From positions 1-64,000 of the forward strand of contig ML014164.1 of the NCBI GenBank assembly GCA_003615045.1: a stretch of 64,000 bases of DNA, read 5' to 3'. The DNA comes from Caulochytrium protostelioides. Its lineage: Eukaryota > Chytridiomycota > Caulochytriomycetes > Caulochytriales > Caulochytriaceae. Below are positions 21,801-32,715 of this stretch, piece after piece. Both the position numbers and the translations under genes were made by a program. Each line of letters opens with the position of its first letter. Position 1 is the stretch's first letter. The notes under the pieces are model-generated. The model was not told the origin of the DNA. It searched no databases and saw only the letters and a list, made by a program, of their open reading frames with translations.

Positions 21801-22438
21801 GGCAGGCCCGGGCTGCCGGGCAGACCGGGGGCCTGGCCCAGCGACGCGAGCGCCGGCATCGGCGACAAGCGTGCCGTGGCGGGCATCGGTCCCGGCATCG
21901 ACCCCGGCAGGGACCCCGGCAGGGACCCCGGCATCGAGCTCGCGGCCGGCAGGTACGGCGAGCCCATGGCGGCCTGGAACGGCGAGCCCATGTAGTGCAT
22001 CGTGTTCGGCAGCGAGGGCATCCCCGTGCCCGGCAGGCCCTGGCCAGGCATCGGAAAGGGCGACTGGCCCGGGCCCGGCATGCGGTTCCCGCCTATCGCC
22101 CCGCCGGCCCCCGGTGGGCCGCCGGGCACGCCGCCCGCGGTGCCGCTACCGCTGCCGCTCCGCTGCGCAGGTGACAAGCGCGTCTCCGACGCGACGGGCG
22201 GCGTGACGGCCGCGCCGCCGGTCCCAGTACCCAGGATATCACCGAAGTCGAAGGCCGAGAATGGATTCAAGGCCGGGTTAGGGCCAGGCGGCGCGCCGGG
22301 CGGCGGCGGCCCGGGCGGCGCGCCCGAGGGTTGGCCTGGCAGCCTCATGAGGTTCGCATTGCTGGCATTCTGGTAGTGCTGCTGCCCTTGCTCTGCCAGC
22401 CGGGCCAGCATGGACATGAATTCGGGGTCGTCGGCCAT
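18878..22438 (-). CDS. TAF4: TFIID subunit TAF4
   Basis: TAF4 is a histone-fold subunit that pairs with TAF12 and forms the core of TFIID. The 1186-residue frame starts MADDPEFMSMLARLAEQ. Residues about 20-290 and 355-740 are extremely Gly/Pro/Ala/Met-rich and disordered. Between them, about 294-354, is an isolated helical segment (SLSSMLSACIPPEKH to VGQQEYTVLLQAL) that resembles the RST domain known from plant TAF4. The conserved C-terminal TAF4 region starts near 753 with MNDVTRYAGVDLRHEEES. It continues with the histone-fold helices (LNVPRLLKLVQAHAEKH, FVTLMALALQERVVSLMDEM). It ends with the conserved tail RVTLQDALFALAQDPHLARS near 1139. A Gly-rich insert (about 1040-1060) lies in the C-terminal part. 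It converges with the glucanase gene across 242 bp. Confidence 0.88.
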   Translation of the reverse strand: MADDPEFMSMLARLAEQGQQHYQNASNANLMRLPGQPSGAPPGPPPPGAPPGPNPALNPFSAFDFGDILGTGTGGAAVTPPVASETRLSPAQRSGSGSGTAGGVPGGPPGAGGAIGGNRMPGPGQSPFPMPGQGLPGTGMPSLPNTMHYMGSPFQAAMGSPYLPAASSMPGSLPGSLPGSMPGPMPATARLSPMPALASLGQAPGLPGSPGLPPGALPPGSMSASPAMRHPNAPHGSMNPRAGPAMRPSSPMTPAAGGPGARPTMPPASSGPHGHANPAIRPPMGGGIGGVQPPANPSLSSMLSACIPPEKHTELTTLLRKYHTGVVKHDGFLSGLKALVGQQEYTVLLQALSRTRPAGPPAGAPPPQPSVPPGMPPMGAMSSPHFNPLMASMGGAGMPLGSPGMRPPGPGTPTGLPGSGPATGMPGGPPPPKGGPATAGGKAPAPGAKTAPATGPPGMPAAGGLPMTPLGGMAPGGYVGFGSVGGLPGNGPASAPKPPPNRKRSSDPPSGTVPAAPKRIRKTKAQQAAALKHLGTSGALGTASVTGSSQSSATSTPFPSSPAPGMSTSLPHAGPHQGALFLPDLVSTTSAPGHGSASVSTPGGSYLGPPLHPHRGAAGSTATPLPGTPGYDGGAGTPMNGARRTAMPPTPGSASRSVAGAHATLSTVGGGGPPQTHHGLPPPGYPVTTAAHAAAAAAATTAAPAGTPMSATATPKAPLARTGTEVSLPGVATGGGGLATASGASTPAAEAPDVNKMDLADMNDVTRYAGVDLRHEEESMQGAAFAAAQQSSSASTVPVTLSAAVQARRDALNVPRLLKLVQAHAEKHALAIDPSFVTLMALALQERVVSLMDEMVIASKHRVALFHQKLLENPPEGVAFHVVVVNDVRKALSEVPHFAADAAAMAPKNDEGEGGANGEGGAGGPGDLDGSPADGDPEADAFRFHDEDGTGRRRRRSKKTLATSARFVTERVKSKLMNNTALAAAGIKQPSWMLAGNAALSGGVAAGLKTKATFGPLVLATDAATGASGADVTGSGSGGSGGGGGGGGAAAAGGHVHGSAANGGGVKAEEPSAPKAAPVTLTRTPSSFMPTLPDGGVVRGGSGGGGGGSGSYNDGEAERGSSAKVRQVTRWIPPRERRRVTLQDALFALAQDPHLARSEVAYRWQAEVGRPTAAEAAAAAAAVSQL

Positions 22439-24262
22439 GGCGTCGGCGTCGTAGGAGCGCCTGCGAGGCGATGCCGCGGGCGCAGCACGGCTGCAGGGGT
22501 CGTGTGGCTAGCGGCTGCGCCGTCGTCCGCGAATCGCAGACGCAGGACGTGGTCACCGACCGCGTCCGCCCTCACGACAGCGTCAACGTCGAAGGAGACG
22601 AGGTGCCAGTGGAAGCCGCGCGTGCGGCGGTGGCGGCGGCGGCAGCAGCAGCAAGAGCAGCGGCGACGGCCGGCGGCCCGGTTGTGGGAGGTTGTAGCAC
22701 AGCGTGGCTGGCAATCGCACGATGAGCCGTGGGGGGATATAACGCGGGCGGCGGTCCCGTATGAGTTGTTCGAGGCGCAAACAACCAGCGATCCGCATCG
22801 GAGACTGGTATCCACGGGTCCGTGGCGCAATCCCGCGCGCGTTGACAGATGAATGACACGCAGGCGCGGCACGGCGGCGGCGTCGGCGGCGGCAGCGGCG
22901 GTCTCAGCGCGTCGTCGCTCGGGATGGGCACGTGGCGCGCGACACGATGCGTAGAGCAAGGGCGGGAACCGAATGAGCTGCCCTCGAAGCGCTGCGGTAC
23001 GATGCGGGACGCGCGTTCGCGTGACCTGTTTCCGATAACCGGCAAGCGCGATGGGCGGCGCTGTGGTCTGCAAGGCCGCGTCACGGCCGCGTCACGGCGG
23101 CGGCGCGATGATATATATCGTCCGTCGGGTCGTTCAGCACCGCCTCCGACCTGGCCCGCCGGGCCTAGCGGCGGCGAATGCGGCGTCAAAGGAGGCTTGG
23201 GGACAGCGCGCGCCACGGGGCCCTAGCAAAGGCGCCCATCGAACGCCGATGCCGCATCGATGGCGACCGCACCCGACAGCATCCATACCTGCTCGATCGT
23301 CGTCACCCATCGTCATCATGCGTGGAGGACCACGCCGAACGTCCTCGGCGCCCATGACAAACGTCGCCATGTGCTGGATAGAATTCCTTCATCTGGGGTA
23401 TGTCTCTCGTTAGCATCACCTCGGCGGAACGATACCCAGAAACATCGTGCTATGACGCTGCCACAGACCATGCCACCGAAATAGTGTTCCGTTGTCTTCC
23501 GCAAAACATTCCCTTCATGCGTCTTGCTTGGATCATGCATGTACATGTCGCTCGCTGAACCGCATCAGCGCCCATGAGTAAGAACCGGCTCGGTGCAGAA
23601 ATCAAACCGGAATGGGGTCGTCGCCGCCGGACCAAAAGGTACTTCCAGACGCTTCAAGGCCGTGCTCTGGACCGCGTCCTCCCCAGTATGATTTGTGAAA
23701 GTGCGAGTGAGATACCGAGCTTTGCCGATCCATCTCCTCTCACACCCGGCGCAGTGGTGATAGGGTTTGCGGCGCGGCGAGGCTTCGACCCAGAGACAAC
23801 CGGGCGGAGTTTTCTATCATTTTTTTGCCATGGGGCTGGAGGGCCCGATGCGGGATGCCACCCTCATCATCGCGACGCCGACGCCTTCTTGTAGGGCGAT
23901 CCCCGTTGTTCTCTGGATGCATCAATTTCAATCGACTCGCTGGCATCGCACCGACTGCGCTGTATCAGTGCCCAATCCTACGGAACGTCCTGCTCGAACC
24001 TGTGTGGCCCACCGTTATCCCGTCAAGATACCCATCGTTTACGACACCTATCCCTTATCTCCCACGCTGACGCCTACGGCCCTCACGAGCCACGTGGCGA
24101 GGCTAGCTTTCGATTGTACAGCCCTTGCATCCGCCGCGACAAGCGACATCCCCCGCTACTTGTCACGCTGAGCACTCTTTCAATTGACGGTGGGATCCGC
24201 TCGATCGCCGCGTGTCCGTTTTTTCTCGGTCTTCATCCACTGGCCGCCACCGTTCCGACGCC
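22439..24262. other. Divergent intergenic region TAF4/RRP36
   Basis: These 1.8 kb separate the divergent TAF4 and RRP36 genes and must carry both promoters. I see no gene. The TAF4-proximal part is rich in GGC triplets; the RRP36-proximal half is clearly less GC-rich. Neither strand carries a recognisable domain. Confidence 0.5.
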
Positions 24263-25177
24263 ATGGCCGACTACGCGACCATGGATGAGGCCGAGCGCCG
24301 GAAGGCGCTGAAGGCCACTCGCGCGCAGCTCGCCGAGAATTTGCAGGTCGCTTCCTTCGCCGAGCTGGCCGAGATCAAATCCAGTATGGGCGCTCGCGAG
24401 TTCCACAAAGTCTATCGTCCGGTCGTTGACGCCGCCACCGGCGCGATCCACCTGCACCGCCAAGGCGCTCCCGCGTCCGCGTCGTCCCCACCAACTGTCG
24501 CATCCACAGTGGGCCGCCGTACATCGAACCAGGACGTCGGCTCGGCGAGCAGCGAAGCGGAAGATGACGGCGACGAAGACGACTCCGACGCGAGCGACGC
24601 AGAGAGCGCCGCCCCGGAAAAGGTATGGCAGGTGATTGAGAAGCGTTCGCACAAGATAAAGCCACAGGAAGTCACGTCCAAGCGCCGCGTGGACGCGGAC
24701 CTCGTGCCGAAGGGGGTCGCCGGCCAGGGCCGCGCCAAAAAGCGTATGGACCCCCGCTTCGACCCGCTCTGCGGCGAGCTTCGGCCTGCCCAAGCCCAGC
24801 AGAACTACAAGTTCCTCGCCGAGTACCAGGACGAAGAGATCGGTATGATCAAAAAACAGCTGAAGCGGGAAAAGAAGCCTGAGCGCCGAGAAGAGCTTGA
24901 GCAGACGCTGGCGCGTTTGGTCGGTCTGCGCGCGTCGCGCCGCCGTGAGGAGCTCCGCCGCGAAGTTCTGCGTGCTCACCGCAAGGAGGACCTCGAGCGC
25001 GTCCGTGCCGGCGCGATGCCGTTCTACCTGCGCAACAAGGAACTTCGCAAGCGCATTGTGGAGCAGGACAAGGAAGGCCTGACCGAGGGCCAGAAGCGCC
25101 GCTACGATGCGAAGCGCGAGAAGCGTCGCTCCATCAAGGAGATGAAACGCGCGCCGGTCCCGCGCACGGGGCCGTAA
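24263..25177 (+). CDS. RRP36: rRNA biogenesis protein Rrp36
   Basis: Rrp36 is a nucleolar component of the 90S pre-ribosome needed for early pre-rRNA cleavages towards 18S rRNA. The start at 24263 gives MADYATMDEAERRKA and the family's LQVASFAELAEIKSSMGARE block at about residues 30-50. The frame stays open upstream, but the extra residues look unlike the family. An acidic, disordered stretch lies at about 95-130. The diagnostic C-terminal half follows: KRMDPRFDPLCGELRPAQ, YKFLAEYQDEEI, then a long charged helix ending with AMPFYLRNKELRKRI and the basic tail. The product is 304 residues, close to other family members. It converges with the IMPACT-like gene, 98 bp apart; ATAATTTATT there (about 25208-25217) may serve in polyadenylation. 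Confidence 0.92.
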   Translation: MADYATMDEAERRKALKATRAQLAENLQVASFAELAEIKSSMGAREFHKVYRPVVDAATGAIHLHRQGAPASASSPPTVASTVGRRTSNQDVGSASSEAEDDGDEDDSDASDAESAAPEKVWQVIEKRSHKIKPQEVTSKRRVDADLVPKGVAGQGRAKKRMDPRFDPLCGELRPAQAQQNYKFLAEYQDEEIGMIKKQLKREKKPERREELEQTLARLVGLRASRRREELRREVLRAHRKEDLERVRAGAMPFYLRNKELRKRIVEQDKEGLTEGQKRRYDAKREKRRSIKEMKRAPVPRTGP

Positions 25178-25275
25178 GTCCCACCCGTCGAGTGATGGCC
25201 ATTACCATCAATAATTTATTAGTAGATACAATCAGACAAAGGGACATCGATATTAAACCTCCCGCAGCCGAGATG

Positions 25276-26400
25276 TCACGGCGGCGATGAGCGAGACGGC
25301 GCCTGCGCTAACCGCGCATCGAGAGTGGCAATCGTCGCTTTCAAGGTCCGGACCGACATCTCCCGCGCACGCAGGAGCCGCTCACACTGCACCGCAGAAG
25401 TCACGTTGGCTACGAGTGGCGGCGGCGGCGGCGGCGGTGAGGACGTCGTCGTCGTCGCCATCCCGGTTCGAGGACCGGATCCAGTGGCGGCTCCGGCTCC
25501 GGCCCCAGATTCGGTCACACCCCCGACCACTTTTCCCGACGAGGCGGAGACCGCGGCCGACGGTCCACCTACCCGCGGTGCATCGGAGGCGGTGGCGACC
25601 TCGAGCTGCTTCGTTCGTTTGGCGACGATGCCGCGCAGCATGTTCACCACGTGGTCGAGGGCCTCGAGACGGCGGAGGTGCTCGGCGGACGGCGGAGCCG
25701 CTGATCGCGACGCTGATCCGCTAGCCGCCGGCGCCGTGGCCGCCACTACTGGTGCGGTTGCGGTCGAAGGCGACGAGGCGTGCGGCAGCGATCCTCCCAT
25801 AGCGGCGGTTACCGGTGCTGGTGCCGGTGCCGGTGCCGACAGCTGCGCCACGAATCCCCCCTTTCGCAACGCCTGCAGCGTGACCTGCTCCATGTGGGTG
25901 AAGCGGACGGGCCCGAGCAGGCGGCCGCCATAGTACCGGACCATGCACACCGCGACGTCCATGACGTGGTACTGCTGCATGAGGCGGAGCACGCGTCGGC
26001 CAGCCCATTGCTCGCCGTCGTCCTCAGCGCCCTCGATCGCATCAAACACCGCCTGTTGTGGATCGCCTGCGCGCCGGCCCGCCCGCGGCGCGAGGTACCG
26101 CCACGCCAGGACATAGTGCGCAGCATCGGGATAGTGGCCGCGGACGGCGCGGCGGTCGGGATGCGCGGTACACGCCCACGCCACGGCCAGGAATGTTGAG
26201 CCACGGTCCTTAATCAGGTCACTGACCGCCGCCGTCGACGGTAGCGGCGGCGGCAAGACGGGCGGTGCGAAGATGGGCGCGAGGGGCCGTGTCGGGGTGG
26301 GTGCAGGGGACGGCGATGCCGCGCGGTTAGCGCCGGTGCCAGGGCCGGTCGGCGATACAAGGCGCGGCCGCTTGGAGGGCAGCTCGTCCGTGGGCAGCAT
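25276..26400 (-). CDS. IMPACT/UPF0029-domain protein
   Basis: The 374-residue protein carries the UPF0029 (IMPACT N-terminal, YigZ) fold at about residues 58-175. Diagnostic motifs are SDLIKDRGSTFLAVAW, EDDGEQWAGRRVLRLMQQ and VRYYGGRLLGPVRFTHM. The N-terminal 55 residues are Pro-rich with a basic patch (SKRPRL). The C-terminal half is Ala/Ser/Pro-rich with two predicted helices (EHLRRLEALDHVVNMLRGIV and VQCERLLRAREMSVRTLKAT), possibly a coiled coil. It lacks the RWD domain of true IMPACT/Yih1 regulators of Gcn2. It therefore resembles the stand-alone fungal UPF0029 proteins such as yeast YDL177C, whose function is unknown. The start context and length are plausible, and it shares a 0.96-kb divergent upstream region with IDI1. 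Confidence 0.83.
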   Translation of the reverse strand: MLPTDELPSKRPRLVSPTGPGTGANRAASPSPAPTPTRPLAPIFAPPVLPPPLPSTAAVSDLIKDRGSTFLAVAWACTAHPDRRAVRGHYPDAAHYVLAWRYLAPRAGRRAGDPQQAVFDAIEGAEDDGEQWAGRRVLRLMQQYHVMDVAVCMVRYYGGRLLGPVRFTHMEQVTLQALRKGGFVAQLSAPAPAPAPVTAAMGGSLPHASSPSTATAPVVAATAPAASGSASRSAAPPSAEHLRRLEALDHVVNMLRGIVAKRTKQLEVATASDAPRVGGPSAAVSASSGKVVGGVTESGAGAGAATGSGPRTGMATTTTSSPPPPPPPLVANVTSAVQCERLLRAREMSVRTLKATIATLDARLAQAPSRSSPP

Positions 26401-27359
26401 CGGAAAGGATAGAAGTAGGGGATCTAATCGTTCCCCTAGCGATGGTGATCGCCGTCCCGGTCAAGTGACACGTGTCAAGGTTGATGAGACGGATCGCGGG
26501 CTATTCGGAACGTCGCACAAGCATGCAACGCGAGGCGTCACCGCAACCAAACCTTCAAACGCCCCTCGAGGGCCAGCCAGCAGGACCCCACTTTTGCTGC
26601 GCGCCAGGCGGCGGCGGCAGGCGGCGGCTTGGCGGCCCAGCGGTCGTCCCGTCCCGTCAGCATCGGTGAAGCAGGCGTCCTCGAGCGGGATGATCGACCC
26701 CAGCGAAACCCATACAATACCAGGCACCACGCGAGAGCCAGAAACATGACGGCCAGTGCCAAGATCGATTTGCATGTATTTCCGCGCTGGCGTGGCGGCT
26801 TGCGGTGGCGCTCACGAGCGCGCTATGTAGCACCGCGCCGGGCCAAGCCCGCCCGCGCAAGAGAGGGTGCAGCAATGTTTGGTGGCGCTCTTGGCGGGCG
26901 ATTTGTTGGTAGCACGACCGAGCGGAACACATGGTCAACGAACGCCAGCGGGGCTTACCTCGGACGAGGACCACCGAAATGCTGGATGCGATGCACCCGC
27001 CCATCCGCACAAGTATACTGTCATAAAATCCTGAAAGAGGTGACGCAGGACCCGGCACCAGCCGCTGTCTCCGCGATCCGGTCACGCTGACGATGCTCCG
27101 TCGAAGAGGGTGGCCAGCACTGCTGCGAGGGCTCGTCTGGCCAGACGTCCGTGCCCGCCCGACCCCGACCTTGCTCGCCACATCCTTATATCGTGTTGCC
27201 TTCGCCCGCCCTTCGGCTTGGCCATCCCTGTTACCCTGGGGGCCGCCTTGTCGCCGCCACACGGCATCCGCCGCCGATCCGTTACTTTCGACATATCGTC
27301 TGCCGCTCGCTGCTGCCCGATCGCCACTCACCACATCACCGCCACAAGCAACAAACACC
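26401..27359. other. Divergent intergenic region IMPACT-like/IDI1
   Basis: This is the shared upstream region of two divergent genes. No recognisable gene, RNA or long repeat is visible; overlapping open frames are unconvincing. Confidence 0.5.
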
Positions 27360-28261
27360 ATGGACGCCTACGATCCCGAACAGGTATGATTTTTTATGCG
27401 GCGAAGCCCACGAGCTGCCGGTTCGCCATTCGTAGCCCCTCACCTGGCTGTCATAATGATACCCTTGATGGATGCGATGATTATCGATACTAGATCCGCC
27501 TGATGGGCGAGCGCTGCATCGTGGTGGATGCACAGGACCGCGTGCTAGGCCACGAGTCCAAGAAAGCGTGCCACTTGCTGGAGAACATCCGCATGGGCCT
27601 GCTGCACCGAGCCTTCAGCGTGTTCTGGTTCGACCACCGCGGCCGATTGCTGCTGCAGCAGCGCGCCAGTGAAAAGATCACCTTCCCAGGCCTCTGGACC
27701 AACACGTGCTGCTCGCACCCGCTCTACCAGCCCGACGAGCTCCCGGAAGCCGAGGGCCTCGGCGCGCGCCGCGCCGCCCGCCGCAAGCTCGAGCACGAGC
27801 TCGGCATCCCGCCCGCCGCCGTCGACATCGACCGCCTGACCTACTTGACCCGCATCCACTACGTAGCAGACTCGGCCGCTGGACCCGAGCTGGTCCGCGC
27901 GCCCGCTCCCGTCCCCGCCGCTAGCGTCCCCACTACCACTGACCGGACGCCCGCGGCACAGAACGCCGCGGCGGCGCCGATGTGGGGCGAGCACGAGATC
28001 GACTATATTCTGCTCTATGTGGCGCAGAATACGGCCGAGGACGTGCCGCTGCAGGTCAATCCGAACGAAGTCCAGGCCACGCAGTATGTGACCCCCGAAG
28101 AGATGCGCGCCTGGCTGGCCCGGGCCCCCGAGCAGTTCACCCCGTGGTTCCGCCTCATTGCCGCCGACTTTCTCTTTACCTGGTGGGCTCACCTTGACGC
28201 CCTCGCACCGTACCAGGACCATACGACCATTCACCGGCTGGGCGAGCCTGCGCCAGTCTAG
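27360..28261 (+). CDS. IDI1: Isopentenyl-diphosphate delta-isomerase, type I
   Basis: The enzyme interconverts isopentenyl and dimethylallyl diphosphate in the sterol/isoprenoid pathway and belongs to the Nudix fold. Exon 1 is only 24 nt (27360-27383, MDAYDPEQ). A 110-nt intron follows, GTATGA to TAG, 27384-27493. Exon 2 is 27494-28261. The product is 263 residues. Hallmarks are NIRMGLLHRAFSVFWFD, the catalytic cysteine in TNTCCSHPL (Cys81), the Nudix helix RRAARRKLEHELGI, the acidic catalytic motif WGEHEIDYILL, and the end TPWFRLIAADFLFTWW. Compared with animal enzymes an Ala/Pro/Thr-rich insert of about 35 residues (about 134-170) splits the core before WGEHE. No peroxisomal signal is evident (it ends EPAPV). 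It converges with the RecQ gene across 128 bp. Confidence 0.95.
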
Positions 28262-28389
28262 ACATTCTGCGCTTCGATACACACGAAGGATAAGCCGGGT
28301 TTTTTATCCACCTTGGGCGATATGCTCGTGAAGGATATACAAGAATTATCAATAGACAAGACATAGTCTTAGTATGGATCTTGGTAAGA

Positions 28390-31300
28390 TCATGGTAGAC
28401 GCATGGCTTGGAAACCGCCACGGCCGTTCGCACCGGCAGCACCGCCACTCGCACTCGTCGCATCATCGAAAGTCGTCGCGCCGCCACGACTGCGCTTCGC
28501 CGCGACGGCCGTTGCTTTAGCGGGCGCAGCGGCCCGCTTCGTGGAGGACGACGTTACAGAGAGCTCAGTGACGACATAGGACGGTAGTGGGTCAGGGAAC
28601 CCCTGAGCCACGCGTTGGGCCGCATACCGCTTTGTAATCTCCACGAGGATCGGCCCCCACGTAGCGAGATCCGCGTCACAGAGGCCCGGTACGCGCGCCA
28701 TCGCTGCCAGTGTGACCGGCATCGACGCTGCGAGCGCCGTCAAGGCCTCGTCCGACAGGGGCCGCGCCGTCGGCGTCATGGTCTGCACCGCGCTCCGCAT
28801 GCGCGCCATCTCTTCAAAGCAAGCTGTCTTGAGCGACGCCAGCAGCGCGCGCTTCGCGGCCGTCATCCGCATCGCCTTCGCGGCGGGAGCGGGCGCAGCG
28901 GCAGCACCCGGCGACGCGGTCGGCGACGCCGTTCCACTGCTGCCACGGCTAGCTGAGACTCGGCCAGTGCTGGCGGCCATGGGCACGCCGCCCGACCCTG
29001 CGGCGTCGGCTGTATTGATAGGACTGGAACGCCGAGGAGCAGGCATGGTGGGCATCGCCATGTTAGCCAAGGAGGATATGGATGTATGGCCGCCACTCGT
29101 AGTACGGGTGCGTTTGGTGGTCGCGGTCGGGATGGACACGTCCAGTGGGCTATTACGCTTGGCAGCGGTACTATTTCTGGACTCATTCGACGACATCGCA
29201 CGCTTGCCCGAAATCATGGGGAACATAATCTTCATACTGCCACGTTTCACATCGTCCGCCTTGGGAGCCAGGTGGCAATAGGCCACAATAAAATCCATGG
29301 CGTTCTTGGTACACACTTCTTTCAAGACATTGTTCACCAAAAGGAAATGGAACAAGCGCTCGGTGTCGGTCTTAGAGAAATGCTTGCCAGCACCATATTG
29401 CGGCAGGGTATCCAGACCTTCGCTGCGGGTCTTAGCCGTTCGCATCCCGCGGAACGCATCGATCAGTTGCGACATGGTGATCCGCTTGCTCTGCGAATAA
29501 CTAATGAGACCAATGAGATTCATGACATCGGCCGTCACGTCCTTGTACTCATAGACTTCTTGGCTCTGGCAGTTGTCGCAGGTCCCATGGCAGTCTTCGC
29601 GGTTGAACTTTTCGCCAAAGTAAGCCAGCACTTGTTCGCGCCGGCATTCGACTTTGTTTTCGCAGTAGCCAATCATGAGCCGAAGGTTGTTGCGCACGCG
29701 CTCCTTCTGGTCCGCACTGCCTTCGCCTCGCTGAATGAGGATGTCATGTATCCGTTTGTCGGCAAACGTGTAGTACATGATGCAGAGCGACGGACGGCCA
29801 TCACGGCCGGCACGACCTGTTTCTTGATAGTACCCTTCCAGAGACTGCGGGAAGGAGAAGTGCATGACAAAACGCACATCCGGCTTGTCAATGCCCATCC
29901 CGAAGGCTACCGTCGCGACAATAATGTTGACACGACCATGAATCCAGTCCATCTGAACGGTGATACGGTCATCTTTGTCGAGGCCGGCATGGTAGTGTGC
30001 AGCACGGAAGCCATTATCGCGCAACTTTTGGGCCATGTCTTCGCAAGCCCGCTGCGAAGCACAATATATAATACCACACGCGTTCGGATACTTGGACCGA
30101 ATGGTTTTATAGATGTCCTCGTACGTGGCTTTGGACTTTGGACGCACCTGATAGCTGAGATTGGCACGGTTGAATGACTGGGCAAAGATTAAGCAATTGC
30201 GAATTCCGAGACACTCAATAACGTCGAGTTTGACCTTCGCGTTGGCGGTTGCTGTCAATGCAATAAGGGGCACCCCGTGGTATTCTCTCCGAATGGTACC
30301 CAGCAGCTTGTAGTCGGGACGGAAGTCGTGGCCCCATTGACTGACACAGTGAGCCTCATCAATGACAAATCGCGCCAGTTGGCCGCGCTGATGCAAGCGC
30401 TGCAACGTGTCACGGAAGCGGGCGCTCTTACCCATCATCTCGGGCGTAACGTAGAGCAGCTTGGCCATGACATCGGCCCGCTCGAGCTCGTTCCAGATAA
30501 AGCGGCGCTGCCGCTCATCACAGTTGCTGTTCAACATCAAAGTCGGAACCCCAAGATTCATCAAATGCTGCACCTGGTCAGTCATGAGCGACAGCAGCGG
30601 ACTAATCACGATAGTGATGCCGCGGCGGGGCATGACTGCGGGAAGCTGGTAGCACAAGCTTTTACCGCCGCCAGTCGGCATCAAGACAAAGACGTCGCGA
30701 CCATCAAGAGCCGCATTGATGGCTTCGAGCTGGTTCTGACGGAATTCCTTCAGCTTGAACACTTGACTGAGCGCTTTGCGAACGTCCTTTGACCAAGGAA
30801 AATCTTGATGACTGTATCGCACAGCCTCCGAACTTGATCGGGTCGCATCGTTAGAACCCTGCGTCATTTGCGAAGCTGCCAGCTGCGGATGCAGAGACTG
30901 GCGCTTCGGTGGCCCGCGGTTGAAAGCCATGTCCATTTGACTTGGAAGCGGCATCACAGGTTCGGGCGCTTGAGGCGAATGATACGAGTCAGTAGAGCCT
31001 TGGCCATTGCTGTGACTACTGTTAGGATTGTCGACATAGGGTACGCTCATTGGAGCCGGCTGAACCCCGTATGACATGGCTGAGGATGCCGACGCCGAAC
31101 GATTCGTCGGATAATGAGAACCCCCATTTGCAGGCGACATGGCGGCCATGCCGCCATCCATACCATATGCAGAAGACGTCATACCTGACACAGTAGCAGA
31201 CCGCGGCGGCTGCGGGTGCGATCCCGACAACCCATTGCCGCCGTTAGACGGCATGGCGTTGGAACCGTTGGATGGGTTGAATGAAACTTCATCGATTGCG

Positions 31301-32715
31301 TTCAAAACCTCGACGGGGATCTTGAAATCATCATCATCGTCAATAATGATGGTCGGCTCCTCCTTCACGCGGACGATCGGCTGAGGCTGGCGCACTGTGG
31401 ACGATGCTGATGATGACGAGGCCAACGACGTGCTCGGCATCAGGGATGGAGTAGTAGGCCGGATCGGGGCCGTGGTCGGCGTCGACACGGCTGGCTGAGG
31501 AGCATGGTTGATGGCTTCCATCAGTTGAGCGATTTGAGCAATCACAGCGCGGCGGCGCTTACGCAGCATGGCCTGCCGCTTGTAATCAGTATCGGAATCT
31601 TCCAAGTCCATAATTTCGTCAGAAAGCGCCCGCTTTTCCTGCATTAAAGCGGCCAACTGCGCTTTTAAAGATGCGGGAGTCGCGTCTGAGGGGATGCTTG
31701 GCAAGACCGTCGACACAGTCGTGCTCGATGGTTCGATGGCGGCAGATGTGGCGACAGAGGACTCGGGCGATGTCACCATTGTGATGGTCGGCTGCGCAGC
31801 AGATACCGAACTGTCCGTCGATAGCGTTTTGGTCATGACCCCCGCCTTAGCAGTCACTTTGGCAATGGGTGGGTGGGCGATGTCCCTAACAGGCGGGCTC
31901 ATTTCATTTGACGGGGCAAGTGACGGCTGGCTCGGTCGCAAATCAGACCGAGAGGGCATCGTCGAGACGGGAACTACAGAGGACATGGCCGGCTCCGCAG
32001 CATCATTCAGCATATCGCTCAACGCATCGTCAACGTCTTTGTCAGCTTTCTTATCTCTTGGATGGGGCGGTATTGGGTCCGCATCAAGAGCGTCCAAGTT
32101 GTCAAGGTCGATATCGTCAAAATCATCCGAACCTTCGTAATCAGTGAGATTGCCTACGTCGTCCAGTGCAGGATCCTCGTCAGGAAATCGCGCGACAGAC
32201 GGGCGTGGGGAAGCGGCAGGGGATGCTTCGGTAACCGCAGCCGCCGTCGGGATGACATGGTCGGCACCCGGGAGCCTCGTCGACGCCTCAACAGCCGAAT
32301 CAGATGATAACGCCGGTTTCTGAAGCACACGAGCACTCTGCTGTTGTGTCGTGATCGAACGCGATGCCCTACATGGTACGGGAATGGGCTGTGATGGAGA
32401 TGAAGGCGATGCCGATGCTGACGCCGACGGGGAGGCTGCGATTAAAGGTGATGCATGGGCGGTCACGCCTGCAGAGCGCCGCGACCCAGAATCATAACCA
32501 TCGTCAAAGTCGCTATCTGGCGTCGATGGGAGCGTCACATCGCTAAGCCGGCGGACGGGCGTGGATGGGCCCGACGCCGTCGGCTTGGAGCTACCGGCCC
32601 ACGGGCCAGCTGTGGTCGCTAGAGTAGCTTGATCGAGATGAGCCGACGGGACATCGATCATTAATGCATCGCGGGTGATTTCGGAGCAAAGCGTCGGCGA
32701 TGCTGGTGATGCCAT
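28390..32715 (-). CDS. RecQ DNA helicase of the Sgs1/BLM type
   Basis: A 3'-5' DNA helicase that dissolves recombination intermediates with Top3-Rmi1 in the Sgs1/BLM class. I use the first in-frame ATG (32715, [12 protein letters not shown]), giving 1441 residues; the frame stays open upstream, so the N-terminus is uncertain. Residues 1-600 are disordered with acidic patches, such as [15 protein letters not shown] coiled segment lies at about 360-400. The helicase core starts near 640: [20 protein letters not shown], Walker [20 protein letters not shown] motif [19 protein letters not shown] near 785, and motif [12 protein letters not shown]. The RecQ zinc site has four cysteines (ECRR, then DCHGTCDNC) near 1040, followed by the RQC winged helix. 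A weak HRDC-like segment lies near 1290-1370. The long acidic N-terminus plus HRDC favours Sgs1/BLM over RecQ1 or RecQ5. Confidence 0.9.
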   Translation of the reverse strand: MASPASPTLCSEITRDALMIDVPSAHLDQATLATTAGPWAGSSKPTASGPSTPVRRLSDVTLPSTPDSDFDDGYDSGSRRSAGVTAHASPLIAASPSASASASPSSPSQPIPVPCRASRSITTQQQSARVLQKPALSSDSAVEASTRLPGADHVIPTAAAVTEASPAASPRPSVARFPDEDPALDDVGNLTDYEGSDDFDDIDLDNLDALDADPIPPHPRDKKADKDVDDALSDMLNDAAEPAMSSVVPVSTMPSRSDLRPSQPSLAPSNEMSPPVRDIAHPPIAKVTAKAGVMTKTLSTDSSVSAAQPTITMVTSPESSVATSAAIEPSSTTVSTVLPSIPSDATPASLKAQLAALMQEKRALSDEIMDLEDSDTDYKRQAMLRKRRRAVIAQIAQLMEAINHAPQPAVSTPTTAPIRPTTPSLMPSTSLASSSSASSTVRQPQPIVRVKEEPTIIIDDDDDFKIPVEVLNAIDEVSFNPSNGSNAMPSNGGNGLSGSHPQPPRSATVSGMTSSAYGMDGGMAAMSPANGGSHYPTNRSASASSAMSYGVQPAPMSVPYVDNPNSSHSNGQGSTDSYHSPQAPEPVMPLPSQMDMAFNRGPPKRQSLHPQLAASQMTQGSNDATRSSSEAVRYSHQDFPWSKDVRKALSQVFKLKEFRQNQLEAINAALDGRDVFVLMPTGGGKSLCYQLPAVMPRRGITIVISPLLSLMTDQVQHLMNLGVPTLMLNSNCDERQRRFIWNELERADVMAKLLYVTPEMMGKSARFRDTLQRLHQRGQLARFVIDEAHCVSQWGHDFRPDYKLLGTIRREYHGVPLIALTATANAKVKLDVIECLGIRNCLIFAQSFNRANLSYQVRPKSKATYEDIYKTIRSKYPNACGIIYCASQRACEDMAQKLRDNGFRAAHYHAGLDKDDRITVQMDWIHGRVNIIVATVAFGMGIDKPDVRFVMHFSFPQSLEGYYQETGRAGRDGRPSLCIMYYTFADKRIHDILIQRGEGSADQKERVRNNLRLMIGYCENKVECRREQVLAYFGEKFNREDCHGTCDNCQSQEVYEYKDVTADVMNLIGLISYSQSKRITMSQLIDAFRGMRTAKTRSEGLDTLPQYGAGKHFSKTDTERLFHFLLVNNVLKEVCTKNAMDFIVAYCHLAPKADDVKRGSMKIMFPMISGKRAMSSNESRNSTAAKRNSPLDVSIPTATTKRTRTTSGGHTSISSLANMAMPTMPAPRRSSPINTADAAGSGGVPMAASTGRVSASRGSSGTASPTASPGAAAAPAPAAKAMRMTAAKRALLASLKTACFEEMARMRSAVQTMTPTARPLSDEALTALAASMPVTLAAMARVPGLCDADLATWGPILVEITKRYAAQRVAQGFPDPLPSYVVTELSVTSSSTKRAAAPAKATAVAAKRSRGGATTFDDATSASGGAAGANGRGGFQAMRLP

